From: Oligoflexia bacterium
GTDB lineage: Bacteria > Bdellovibrionota > Bacteriovoracia > Bacteriovoracales > Bacteriovoracaceae
Assembly: GCA_015232015.1 (NCBI GenBank)
Contig: JADGAM010000010.1
Location: forward strand, 1 to 50,725
Length of the DNA stretch: 50,725 nt
Direction of reading: 5' to 3'
In this document: piece by piece, positions 1 through 8,482 of the stretch
Numbering within the stretch: position 1 is the stretch's first letter
How the letters are laid out: every line of letters begins with the position of its first letter
Notes under the pieces: generated by a model
What the model saw: the letters and a program-made list of their open reading frames with translations, nothing else
Database searches by the model: none
What the model was told of the DNA's origin: nothing
Made by a program: the position numbers and the translations under genes

Positions 1-9
1 TAATAAGAT

Positions 10-831
10 TTAAATTTTTAAAAATTTTTCAGCATTTTCATAGGAGATATTAGTAATTTCATCAGAGGAAAAATTCATTTTATTAAGATATTCATAATAT
101 TTTTTATATTCCATAGAAGCATAATCTGATGAAAAACAGCATCTTTCTACACCAATATTGCGTATAATTTTTTCAAGCTTTTCATGGCCTAATTCATACC
201 AAAATTCTCTGCCAGCAAAGGAAAAATCAAACCAGCATTTTATCTTTCGGAGTTCATTGTAATCTTTACCACCCATATGAGAAATTAAAACCCTCTCAGA
301 TTTTACTTTTTGTAAAAGTTCAACAATATATTTAGGAGAGCTAGAATAAGTATTTTTTTTATTTTTTTGAGGAAAAGAGTGAATGATAACAGGCAGGTCA
401 TTTGCCTTTGCAAAATACATAACTTCAACAATTCTTTTATCGTTGCATTTAATTCCTTGGTTATAGGGATGAATTTTTATACCTTTTAATTTTAAGTTAT
501 GAATTGCTCTTTCTAATTCCTGTAATGTGTCTTTTACTTCAATTCCGAATAAATCAATATCGGCAAAGCAAATAAGCTTCTTTGAGAACTTTGCAATTCT
601 GGCCTGACAATTGTTATTAAATTTTAATAATTCAAAAGAATTCTCTCCCATACTTTTCTTGGCATGATAATAGGGATAGTTTATGGGTACAACCACGGCC
701 TTTTGAATATTATGCTCTTTCATGACACCCAAAAATTTTTCAGGAGTATTTAGTTTAATATCTGATCCAATCATCTTTCTGAATGTAACATGCACATGTG
801 AATCTATTTTTTTGATTTTTTTCCAATCCAT
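10..831 (-). CDS. Amidohydrolase-family (Amidohydro_2-like) metal-dependent hydrolase
   Basis: The protein starts with a KIDSHVHV segment carrying the HxH metal motif of TIM-barrel amidohydrolases. It continues with GIKIHPYNQG (about residues 138-147), PVIIHSFP, VLISHMGG and CCFSSDYAS, which supply the later His and Asp ligands in family order. At about 273 residues it fits the Amidohydro_2 family, which includes decarboxylases and hydrolases of cyclic or carboxylated substrates; the substrate cannot be told. An upstream in-frame Met at 897 exists, but the Met at 831 sits just before the DSHVHV segment and has a purine-rich stretch (ATAGGT) upstream, so I prefer it. There is no signal peptide, so it is probably cytoplasmic. 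The neighbours upstream are gene remnants and give no functional context. Confidence 0.8.
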   Translation of the reverse strand: MDWKKIKKIDSHVHVTFRKMIGSDIKLNTPEKFLGVMKEHNIQKAVVVPINYPYYHAKKSMGENSFELLKFNNNCQARIAKFSKKLICFADIDLFGIEVKDTLQELERAIHNLKLKGIKIHPYNQGIKCNDKRIVEVMYFAKANDLPVIIHSFPQKNKKNTYSSSPKYIVELLQKVKSERVLISHMGGKDYNELRKIKCWFDFSFAGREFWYELGHEKLEKIIRNIGVERCCFSSDYASMEYKKYYEYLNKMNFSSDEITNISYENAEKFLKI

Positions 832-862
832 AATGTACCTATAAATCCAAATTATTCTACAG

Positions 863-1366
863 CTACTTCTTCTCTTCGTTTTTATATTCTTCTTCAATAT
901 CTTTTATTTCATTCTTAAAATTCTCACTAAATAGCATCTTCTTAAAATATTCTTGAGCTTCTTTGCCTATCTCTTTACTGGCCATTTCAAGGAAATTTTC
1001 TGTATTTGCATTATGAGAGCTTTGATATTTTTCTAAATATTTCTTTAAGAAATTAAATAGTTTTTCTGCTCCAAATTTCTTCTTGGCCAAGTAAAACATT
1101 ATGGTGGTTTTTTCATATCTATTAAGATAGCGAAAGTCAGAAGTTGTTTCGGTGTTAGCAATGGGAACGTTTCCTGTGGAATTTCTAATTCGGTCAATAT
1201 ACTTCTTTAAACGGTAGATTTTATAATCTTGACCAAAAAGTTTTTCAGATAGAATAAATGAAGAAAATTCTGCGCCACCTTCATTTATCCAATCATTAGG
1301 GCCGCTACTTTTAGCAATTGACCACCAAAAGTGGGATATTTCATGAAGTTTAAAAGTTTGGCCCCT
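863..1366 (-). pseudogene. Remnant of M1-like (gluzincin) metallopeptidase, C-terminal part
   Basis: This frame is open from a TGA at 1367-1369 down to 863. It contains the zinc-binding HEISH motif (1331-1345) followed by WINEGGAE, with a downstream Glu 17 residues after the second His, close to the HEXXH-X18-E of M1 aminopeptidases. The remaining C-terminal part is helical and ends NEEKK. The only Met near the start (1099) lies after the zinc site, so no good start codon precedes the catalytic motif, and the N-terminal domains of an M1 enzyme are missing. The preceding sequence belongs to a different reading frame that looks like a CpaF fragment. A one-base loss in the C4 run at 1362-1365 could join the two frames, so the exact break is uncertain. 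I read it as a truncated, non-functional gene. Confidence 0.65.
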
Positions 1367-1695
1367 TCATCAGAAACTATCCATTCATCCTTATCAGCTT
1401 CCCAGTGAATAATAGGGGTAACAACGTAACGACCATTTTCAACACCATCAAGTCTTACTATCTCTGTTAATTTTCTTCTTCCATCTATTAATCTCTGTTG
1501 ATAACAAACATACTTAATTCCTGAAACAATAATATTTTTAATATCATCAATGCTTAAAGATAAGTTCCTGGCCATCATATTTAATTCTATTCTTTTCAAA
1601 GAATCAAAAATTCCTTCGGTGTGAACTACTGAGATTAAGGAATCGACTCCTGATCGCATAACATTTAATGCTTCAATCTGTTGATAAAGTATTGA
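1285..1695 (-). pseudogene. C-terminal fragment of CpaF/TadA-type secretion ATPase
   Basis: The frame reads EALNVMRSGVDSLISVVHTE followed by DSLKRIELNMMARNLSL and QQRLIDGRRKLTEIVRL. This is the order and spacing seen at the end of CpaF/VirB11-type ATPases (the His-box region 'MRSG.D..IS.VH', then the 'R..DG.R....I.E' segment). Walker A and B motifs are absent, so only about the last 110-120 residues survive. At the 5' end the homology stops near 1695, where a plus-strand transposase remnant begins. At the 3' end the frame runs to a stop at 1285 through sequence that, in another frame, belongs to the M1-like remnant. This is a broken gene, probably cut by an insertion sequence and a deletion. 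The gene would originally have powered a type IVb/Tad pilus or similar secretion system. Confidence 0.6.
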
Positions 1696-1698
1696 AGT

Positions 1699-2043
1699 TT
1701 TCACAATGGCAGAGGTTCGCAAGAAGGAATTATTAGCGAGCTCAAAACAAATTGCTTTATAGATTATATTCCTTTCAGAAAATTAATTCCGAATCAACAA
1801 TATTTTTATGCGGCAATCATAGCTCACAATTTGAGCAAAGAAATGTAAATAGAAAAAATGGAGAGATCAAGAGGCACAACTGAAAAAAGAAAAGCAGTAT
1901 GGGTGTTAGAAAAATTATCTACAATAAGACAGAATCTAGTTCTCAGAGCTGGGAGACTAACAAGACCACAAGGGAAGTTGACATTAACGTTTAATGGAAA
2001 TGAAAATGTTCAAAAGCAACTAAAATTATATCTTCAAGAATAA
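1699..2043 (+). pseudogene. C-terminal fragment of DDE transposase (IS1380/IS4-like) with in-frame stop
   Basis: Reading from about 1699 on the plus strand gives FHNGRGSQEGIISELK, then FYAAIIAHNLSKEM, a TAA stop at 1846-1848, and in the same frame TTEKRKAVWVLEKLSTIR and LRAGRLTRPQGKLTLTFNGN. These are consecutive C-terminal blocks of DDE transposases: the E of the catalytic triad in SQE..ELK, the AHNL.E helix, and the RAGRLTRPQGKLTLT block. The in-frame TAA and the missing N-terminal two thirds show it is dead. The left edge abuts the CpaF fragment, so the element probably inserted into that gene. The family assignment (IS1380 or a related IS4-type group) is from memory of motif style and is less certain than the call of a transposase remnant. 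Confidence 0.7.
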
Positions 2044-2514
2044 AAACAAAATAAATTTGTACATTATTCACCAGTTATCCGCCTAGACGGCCCGACAGAC
2101 CACCGCCAATCTGTAACTGATACGGTTACTGATGTCAGATGATGTTGGTCCGTAGTCAGATTTTCAGAAAAAAATAAATATTTTATACAACGTTAGGGTA
2201 TATTTGATGTTTTTTGTATTAAATCCCTAAAAAATGTATTTTCAATGTATTGATCGCCATTTTTAGTGGTTTGCCCCCAGTTTTTAAGCAAAGGGAGGAG
2301 AGCGGGAAAGTTCTCGGTTCTCGGTAAGTTCCGAGAACTTAGAATCATTGATAATAAACGATTTTTTAAACATGAGGTTTTCAGTTAGTTATCGAATTCA
2401 GTCGAGATTGATCATTAGATTAACTAACATTCTCTCCATTACAAGCGTTTTACTGTCTGTTGGTGAATTGAAGGTAAATGGTATTGGCCCAGAAAATATT
2501 AAAATATCTATTGA
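2044..2514. other. Non-coding gap with GC-richer imperfect repeats
   Basis: No convincing gene lies here. The part from about 2075 to 2165 is clearly GC-richer than its surroundings and contains short inverted segments (for example TAAC...GTTA and ATCTG...CAGAT), as expected of an insertion-sequence end or a small folded element. The minus-strand gene ending at 2515 remains open in the same frame for a further 38 codons after its TGA, to a second TGA, without any recognisable motif. A stronger hairpin is listed separately. Confidence 0.4.
2308..2340. repeat. Perfect 10-bp inverted repeat
   Basis: AAGTTCTCGG (2308-2317) and CCGAGAACTT (2331-2340) form a perfect 10-bp stem with a 13-base loop that itself repeats TTCTCGG. 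It lies between the transposase remnant and the 3' end of the small secreted-protein operon. It could be a terminator for the minus-strand operon or an insertion-sequence end. There is no T-run on either side, so a classical intrinsic terminator is not well supported. Confidence 0.5.
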
Positions 2515-2937
2515 TCAAAATGATATTGGAGTTGTTGCTGTTTTGACCTTTACTGTGTAATCGACCTCTGTTTTGGATTTTCCTGACTCAAAAAGGGCCT
2601 CTTCACCAACTATTGCCAACAGTTGCGGAGTACCTATGAGTCGCTCCTTTCCCGATTCAATGCTGTAAATTTTTCCTTCAATATATATTTGATCTCCATG
2701 ATTGTTGTCTTTGTCAGTCACTTTTCTGGCCACAAAAGTAGCTCGTAAATCTTGTTTCTTTATATCAAACTCGCCTTTCAGATTAGCATTTAGTTTGGCA
2801 TAAATTTTTCCTTTTGATTCTTTGTTAATCGCTCCGCTTTTATTTTTAACATTTACATCAAGTAATAAAAATATCTCCGCCATAGATCGAGATGAAAATG
2901 TTAATAACAATAGAAATAAAACCCATTTTGTATTCAT
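2515..2937 (-). CDS. Small secreted protein of unknown function
   Basis: About 140 residues with a clear Sec signal peptide (MNTKWVLFLLLLTFSSRSMA, cleavage after SMA). I chose the Met at 2937 over the one at 2955 because AGGGAG lies six bases upstream. The mature part looks all-beta with a conserved-looking end, IGTPQLLAIVGEEALFESG. The same motif type (I..(T/S)P....G..A...SG) recurs in the small gene just upstream (3018-3197), so the two probably share a fold. It distantly resembles the strand motif 'sP.l....G..A.i..G' of secretin C-domains, which is only a resemblance. It is the last gene of the minus operon that includes the RND pump, so an envelope role is likely, but I cannot name one. 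Confidence 0.65.
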   Translation of the reverse strand: MNTKWVLFLLLLTFSSRSMAEIFLLLDVNVKNKSGAINKESKGKIYAKLNANLKGEFDIKKQDLRATFVARKVTDKDNNHGDQIYIEGKIYSIESGKERLIGTPQLLAIVGEEALFESGKSKTEVDYTVKVKTATTPISF

Positions 2938-3017
2938 AAAAAACTCCCTATTCATAATGCCATTTTTTCTCTTTTAGTTTCAATATACCGTGGTCTGCTC
3001 TAATGTCAAATTCGTTA

Positions 3018-3197
3018 TTATATTTTTTGCGCTATAAATTCAATGTCTAAACTATTTGTTGCTCCTGAGGAAGTAATACTTGCTGCTTTTCCTAACTGAC
3101 AAATCATTTTTGGAGATGAAATCAACTCTTTTGCTAAAGCTACTGAATAATAAATAAAGCATAAAAAAAGAAAAACAGAAATTCTATAAGTATTCAT
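3018..3197 (-). CDS. 59-residue secreted peptide sharing a motif with the downstream protein
   Basis: The frame from ATG at 3197 encodes 59 residues and ends at a TAA at 3018-3020. The start has AAGGAT seven bases upstream. Residues 1-22 (MNTYRISVFLFLCFIYYSVALA) are a signal peptide. The mature peptide begins KELISSPKMICQLGKAASIT and matches the C-terminal motif of the next gene downstream (RLIGTPQLLAIVGEEAL). It follows the MFS-MepA gene by 18 bp and is probably co-transcribed. The function is unknown. A whole secretin-like strand pair with nothing else is unusual, so this may be a remnant of a longer paralogue. Confidence 0.55.
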   Translation of the reverse strand: MNTYRISVFLFLCFIYYSVALAKELISSPKMICQLGKAASITSSGATNSLDIEFIAQKI

Positions 3198-3215
3198 ACG
3201 TTATCCTTAATCATG

Positions 3216-5315
3216 TCATTCAAGAAGTTGTTGACACTTTTCAGGAAGTTGAGGCATTACAAAAGTTTCTTTTTTATCTTTATTTAAGAGAGCAATTTTT
3301 TTTGCTTCATCAGAAAACCACCATTCAAGTGATTTATCACAACCTTTTTGTTTCGATAATGGCGCCTGAGGAATACATGATGAATCGTTAGCAGGACACT
3401 GTAAACGTAAATGAAAATGATCTTCATGCCCCCACCAAGGTCTTATTTTACTAAGCCAATTGCTATCTTTATTTTTATAATATTTTAAGCATAACTCTTT
3501 TTTAATTCTTGCATTTACAAAAATTCTTTCTACTTCTTTTTTCGAAGCTACGGTTTTTAAAATTACCTCATTGACCTCAGACCAAGTGAAAGGAATGGCC
3601 GATAAAGCTTCTCTTTCTTCACTTGTTGGAATATGTTTGTCTTGATTTAACTTAAACCAGATATCAACATCAAGACCATGTTGATGACTGGCATGTCCTG
3701 AAAATGATGGTCCACCTCTTGGTTGAGAGATATCTCCGATTAAGAGGTTGCCAATATTTAATAAATTTATTTCTTTTCCAATTTCAGTTAGGAAGTTAAT
3801 TAAACTTGGGTGTCCATAAATTCTATTACGACTTAAGCGCATTGTATTGAATCCATCACTATCAATTGCTAGAGGAATTGCACCAATTAAACATCCCTTA
3901 TCGTAGGAACCGATGGATTCAGCAATATTATTTTGACTTCTATAAGGAGTCTTGATTTCAGTCCATGGATTTTTAAATTTTGCTCGGTTTTTAAGATTGA
4001 TAGAATTGGTTTCTTCTAAAGAGGAACAACTTAAAATTAAAACTAAAATAAAAATCATGGCCAGACTTGATTTATTTTTAATATATGAAAATAATAAAAG
4101 TATTATCAAAGCAAGGATGATTAAAATACCACAAATTATGAATGCCATATCAGCACCCCATTTTTCAGCAATTATACCAGTGATAAAATTTCCTATTGGA
4201 GTAGTGCCAGCAAATAATAATGTATAAACACTCATTACTCGCCCTCGATGTTGGTCATCAGAAGTTAATTGTAGAGAAGAATTTGCAGTTATAGAAAAAC
4301 ATAAATTTGAAAAACCACATAAAAAAAGTGTCATGATAATAAGAGAGATGTTGTTAAAAATTCCTAACAAAGAGAGGGTAATGGCAATTGAAATATTGGC
4401 CGCCACCATTATTGCTTTAGCTTGATTGATTTTTTCTTTTATTTTTAATGAAACAAAAACCGCACCGACTAAGGATCCTAGACCAAGAGATGACATAAGC
4501 ATGCCAAAACCTTTTTCTTTAAGTCCTAAAATATCTTTGGCCAATATTGGAATTAATACACTGAAATTGAAAGCAAAAGTTCCAATGTAAAAAAGCATAA
4601 TGGAAGTAAATAGTAGTGTTTTATTTTTGTAAACGTAAAGTAGCCCGTCTTTTATTTCTTCAAAAATATCGCTGATATTATAAGTATATTTTTTCTTATG
4701 AGATGTTTGCGCTGTTGTTTGAAGTGATGTTGAAAGTTTGATTTTATTTAACCCATAAATAACAGCAATAAAGGATAATCCATTAATTAAAAAACAAAAA
4801 CCAATATTAAAATGGGCCATTACAATACCTGCAATAACTGGTCCTATCACTCGCGCTAGATTAAAACTAGTAGAATTTAAAGCAACTGCATTTGGAAGAT
4901 CTTCTCGGCCTACCAATTCAATTACAAAAACTTGTCTTAAAGGCATATCAAAAGCATTAATCAGTCCAAGAAAGAATGCTAGAATAGCAATTTGATAGTA
5001 CTTAACAGTTCCTGATAAAACTAATGCCGCCAAGGTGAAGGCCAAAATCATAGAAATAATTTGGGTGATTATAATTAATTTCTTTTTAGGATAGCGATCA
5101 ACAATAACCCCAGCTACAAGTGAGAATAACAAAATAGGTAAGAATTGTAATGTTCCTATTAAACCTAATTTAAAAGGTGAATTAGTTAAAGTGTATACAA
5201 GCCAGGCCTGCCCCATTCTTTGCATCCAGGTACCGATTAGAGATATTAATTGTCCATACCAATAGTAGCGAAAATTAGAATGAGCTAATGATGGAAAATA
5301 TTTTATTATATTCAT
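3216..5315 (-). CDS. MFS transporter fused to MepA-like murein endopeptidase
   Basis: One 699-residue frame. Residues 1-412 are a 12-helix MFS exporter of the EntS-like type (the loop GVIVDRYPKKK at 69-79 is the MFS motif A; motif repeats DQHRGRVMS at 354-362). Residues 420-430 (MIFILVLILSC) look exactly like the start of a lipoprotein signal with Cys430. Residues about 450-690 are a penicillin-insensitive murein endopeptidase domain: GGPSFSGHASHQHGLDVD holds the first zinc His/Asp, and WWGHEDHFHLRLQCP holds the last His ligands. Topologically the fused hydrophobic stretch would be a 13th helix placing the MepA domain in the periplasm. No Shine-Dalgarno precedes Met420, so separate initiation is not evident. 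It starts 35 bp downstream of the RND gene. The alternative is loss of a stop codon between two neighbouring genes. Confidence 0.8.
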   Translation of the reverse strand: MNIIKYFPSLAHSNFRYYWYGQLISLIGTWMQRMGQAWLVYTLTNSPFKLGLIGTLQFLPILLFSLVAGVIVDRYPKKKLIIITQIISMILAFTLAALVLSGTVKYYQIAILAFFLGLINAFDMPLRQVFVIELVGREDLPNAVALNSTSFNLARVIGPVIAGIVMAHFNIGFCFLINGLSFIAVIYGLNKIKLSTSLQTTAQTSHKKKYTYNISDIFEEIKDGLLYVYKNKTLLFTSIMLFYIGTFAFNFSVLIPILAKDILGLKEKGFGMLMSSLGLGSLVGAVFVSLKIKEKINQAKAIMVAANISIAITLSLLGIFNNISLIIMTLFLCGFSNLCFSITANSSLQLTSDDQHRGRVMSVYTLLFAGTTPIGNFITGIIAEKWGADMAFIICGILIILALIILLLFSYIKNKSSLAMIFILVLILSCSSLEETNSINLKNRAKFKNPWTEIKTPYRSQNNIAESIGSYDKGCLIGAIPLAIDSDGFNTMRLSRNRIYGHPSLINFLTEIGKEINLLNIGNLLIGDISQPRGGPSFSGHASHQHGLDVDIWFKLNQDKHIPTSEEREALSAIPFTWSEVNEVILKTVASKKEVERIFVNARIKKELCLKYYKNKDSNWLSKIRPWWGHEDHFHLRLQCPANDSSCIPQAPLSKQKGCDKSLEWWFSDEAKKIALLNKDKKETFVMPQLPEKCQQLLE

Positions 5316-5350
5316 GTTTGTTGGCTATTTAATGTTTATTATTTATAATT

Positions 5351-8300
5351 TTATATTTCTTCATCATTTCTTTTGGATTGAAGAGTACTTAGGATGCTGT
5401 ATAGGCAAGGTACTACAAAAAGAGTTAGTAGTGTTGAAAAAATAATCCCACCTAGCACTACAACTGCCATGGGTATTCTACTTTCAGATCCAGGACCAAG
5501 AGATAGTGCTGGAGGAAGAGCACCAACAATTGTAGCAAATGAAGTCATTAGGATTGGCCTAATTCTAATTGGACATGCTTCTATTAATGCCTCTCTAACA
5601 TTAAGACCTTTATCACGCATTTTATTGGTAAAATCGACCAACATGATGGAATTTTTTTTCACTAGACCCATTAATAAAATAATCCCAATCATACTGTAGA
5701 TGTTGATAGATAAGTGAGTGAAGTAAAGGGCCGCCAAAGCACCTGAAAGGGCAAAAGGTAAGGCAGTTAGTACAGTGAAAGGGTGAATGAAACTGTTAAA
5801 CTGAGAGGCCAAAACCATATAGGCAACAATTATTCCTAATACTAATGCCATAATTAGTGCAATAAAGGATTCTCTAAATGTCTTAGCACTTCCACTAATA
5901 GAGATATGATAGTTTTCAGGTAAAATTTTCTTTGCCATTTGTTGAACTTCATCAATGGCCTTGTCTTGAGAAGCATTGAGGGCGAGATTTGCATATACAA
6001 TTATTGCTCTCTCTCGATCTTCTCTGGAGATCTGTTGCATAGACTCTGTCTTTTTTAAATTTACAACTTTTGCCAGGGAAATTAATTCACCACGATTATT
6101 TCTAACCATTATATTTTTTATATCTTCAGGGCGTGAGCGTTCATTTTCCTCTAGGCGTACTCGTATGTCATAGCGATGGCCATCTTTAGAAAATTTTCCA
6201 GCAACTACTCCCCCCATGGTGGCATTTATTGTGTCAGTGATATCAGAGATACTTACTCCGTGAGACATTGCCTTATGTCTGTCAGGAATCACTTGTATTT
6301 CAGGCATTCCACTTAAATAATTTGAATCTACATCTGTCATGTGATCGCTCTCAGACATCTTATCCATAATTGCTTGTGAGTATTCAACCAATTTTTGCCA
6401 ATCAGGCCCTTTAACCGAAAATTCGATGGGATAACCTCTTTTGGCAGAAAATCCTCCTAAAGATGGGTCTTGAACTTTAATTTTAAGTGTACTAATTTTT
6501 TTTAATTGTGTTCGCAATTTTACAGCAAACTCTTGTTGAGTAGGAGGGCGTTTTAATTTGGGATCAATTCCTCTAAGCTTGTATGGTTTTAAAGTAACAA
6601 AAATCATTCCGGAATTTACATCTGTTCCTCCAATATTGGTAAAATGTTGTTCAATTTCAGGCATTGAAGATAATTCTTTTTCAACTTCTTTTACTTTGCT
6701 ATCAGTAAAACTAAGAGATGATCCAATAGGTGCTTGAAGTCTTAACATTAAACGACTTTGATCTTGAGGAGGAGTAAATTCTTTTGGTAGTTTAGGAATA
6801 ACTAGTAGTGAAAGTGCAAACAAAGTTATGGCCACAAACAAAGTAATAAAACGATAATTTAAAATAATTGGAATGATTTTTTTATATTGAGATGCAATTT
6901 TTTTAAATGTCCATTCGACACTTCTTCCTAAAAGTGATGTTCTTTCAGAGACATTTAAAAATTCCGCACATCTCATGGGAGTTAGAGTTAGAGCTTCTAA
7001 TAATGAAAAAAGTACGGCGGCGGTAATGGTAACTCCAAATTGAAAGAAGAATTTGCCAATAATACCTTCCATGTAGGCAATCGGAAAAAATATGGCCACA
7101 ATGGCGGCGGTGGTTGCGGCCGCTGCTAAAGTAATTTCTGTAGCACCAATGAGAGCAGATTGCTTTCTTTTTTCTCCTTTTTCTCTGTGTCTTACAATAT
7201 TTTCTAAAACCATAATAGCATCATCGACAACAACTCCAATTGCTAGTGAAAGTCCAAGCAAAGTAAAGGTGTTTAAAGTAAAACCTAAAAAGTATAAAAC
7301 AATAAAACTACCAATAATGGATGTTGGTATTGCTAAAATAACATTTATGGTGGCGGAAAATGAACCTAAAAAAATCCAACACACTAAGGCAGTTAATATT
7401 GCTGAAAAAATCAAAGTGAAATTTAATTCACGAATAGATTCTTCAATGAAAGTAGTCATATCAAAGCGAATACCTATCTCTGTTCCTGCAGGTAATATTT
7501 TTTGAATCTCTTTCATTCTTACTTTTACTGCTTGAGCAACAGAAACGGCATTGGAGCCACGTTGTTTTTTTATTCCAATGCCAACTGCTGAAAGCCCCAT
7601 AACTCTACTTAATCGTCGCTCGTCTTCCATTCCATTTTCAAGCCTAGCGATACTTCCAAGAGAGATAGGACTATAGTTAATACTCCCTCCTATGCGATTA
7701 ATAGAAAGTTTTGAAAATTCTTCTAATGATATGGCCTCACCCATTGTTCTGATATTAAACTCATTATTTGTGCTTTCCAAGCGTCCTGAAGGTTTTTCAG
7801 AGTGTTCTGTGTTAATGGTGTTTAAAATATCATTGATGGTAAGATATTTTTCTTGTAGCTTTTTATTGGAAATCCAAACACGTAAATTGGGTTCTAAATA
7901 TCCACCTAAGGTAATTTCACCAACTCCTTCAACTGTAGAAAAACGATCTTGCACTCTATCTCTTACTAATGCCATCAAATCCCTTCTACTTAAATCTTTT
8001 GATGTTACTGTTAACCAAATAATTGGTTGATCTTCTGGATTGGATTTAGAGACTGTGGGTGCTTCAATCTCTTTTGGTAAGTGACGGACAACTCTGGCGA
8101 TTACGTTTTGAATCTCTTGAACTGCTAGATCAATATTTTTATTTATATCAAATTCAACAGTAACATTTGCACTTCCTGTTCTGGCCGTAGAACTTACATT
8201 TAGAATCCCTTGCACTCCCATTACTGCACTTTCGATGGGATCAACAATATCTTCTTCCATGATGTCTGGGGATGCACCTTCTAAACTGACTCGGATATTT

Positions 8301-8434
8301 ACAATAGGAAAATCCACATCCGGAAGTTGGCTAACTCCCATTTTTTTATAGGCCAAGCTTCCAAAGAAGATTAGTGCAAACATCAGCATCCATGCAAATA
8401 CTGGATGCCTTATGGATACTTCACTAATATTCAT
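5351..8434 (-). CDS. RND-family efflux permease (AcrB/MdtBC-like, HAE1)
   Basis: At 1027 residues this is the standard size of an inner-membrane RND pump. The start ISEVSIRHPVFAWMLM is the typical first helix. GVVVDDAIMVLENI carries the paired Asp of the proton relay in TM4, and LMGLVKKNSIMLVDF in TM10 carries the matching Lys. Two large periplasmic loops separate TM1/2 and TM7/8. It would pump lipophilic compounds together with the outer-membrane factor encoded 48 bp upstream. The usual third partner, a periplasmic membrane-fusion protein, is not encoded anywhere in the operon. The MFS-MepA gene follows closely. Substrate unknown. Confidence 0.93.
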   Translation of the reverse strand: MNISEVSIRHPVFAWMLMFALIFFGSLAYKKMGVSQLPDVDFPIVNIRVSLEGASPDIMEEDIVDPIESAVMGVQGILNVSSTARTGSANVTVEFDINKNIDLAVQEIQNVIARVVRHLPKEIEAPTVSKSNPEDQPIIWLTVTSKDLSRRDLMALVRDRVQDRFSTVEGVGEITLGGYLEPNLRVWISNKKLQEKYLTINDILNTINTEHSEKPSGRLESTNNEFNIRTMGEAISLEEFSKLSINRIGGSINYSPISLGSIARLENGMEDERRLSRVMGLSAVGIGIKKQRGSNAVSVAQAVKVRMKEIQKILPAGTEIGIRFDMTTFIEESIRELNFTLIFSAILTALVCWIFLGSFSATINVILAIPTSIIGSFIVLYFLGFTLNTFTLLGLSLAIGVVVDDAIMVLENIVRHREKGEKRKQSALIGATEITLAAAATTAAIVAIFFPIAYMEGIIGKFFFQFGVTITAAVLFSLLEALTLTPMRCAEFLNVSERTSLLGRSVEWTFKKIASQYKKIIPIILNYRFITLFVAITLFALSLLVIPKLPKEFTPPQDQSRLMLRLQAPIGSSLSFTDSKVKEVEKELSSMPEIEQHFTNIGGTDVNSGMIFVTLKPYKLRGIDPKLKRPPTQQEFAVKLRTQLKKISTLKIKVQDPSLGGFSAKRGYPIEFSVKGPDWQKLVEYSQAIMDKMSESDHMTDVDSNYLSGMPEIQVIPDRHKAMSHGVSISDITDTINATMGGVVAGKFSKDGHRYDIRVRLEENERSRPEDIKNIMVRNNRGELISLAKVVNLKKTESMQQISREDRERAIIVYANLALNASQDKAIDEVQQMAKKILPENYHISISGSAKTFRESFIALIMALVLGIIVAYMVLASQFNSFIHPFTVLTALPFALSGALAALYFTHLSINIYSMIGIILLMGLVKKNSIMLVDFTNKMRDKGLNVREALIEACPIRIRPILMTSFATIVGALPPALSLGPGSESRIPMAVVVLGGIIFSTLLTLFVVPCLYSILSTLQSKRNDEEI

Positions 8435-8482
8435 AAATATATTCTCCTAAATTTTATTTGTTATTTTATTTGTTATGCTATT

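Noticed and set aside
1285-1722. Whole 145-residue frame as one intact gene starting at TTG 1722
   Set aside because: The first residues are antisense to the transposase remnant and the last ones overlap the peptidase remnant; only the middle resembles CpaF.
2348-2560. Plus-strand 70-residue frame
   Set aside because: It has no ribosome-binding site or motif and overlaps the better supported minus-strand secreted protein.
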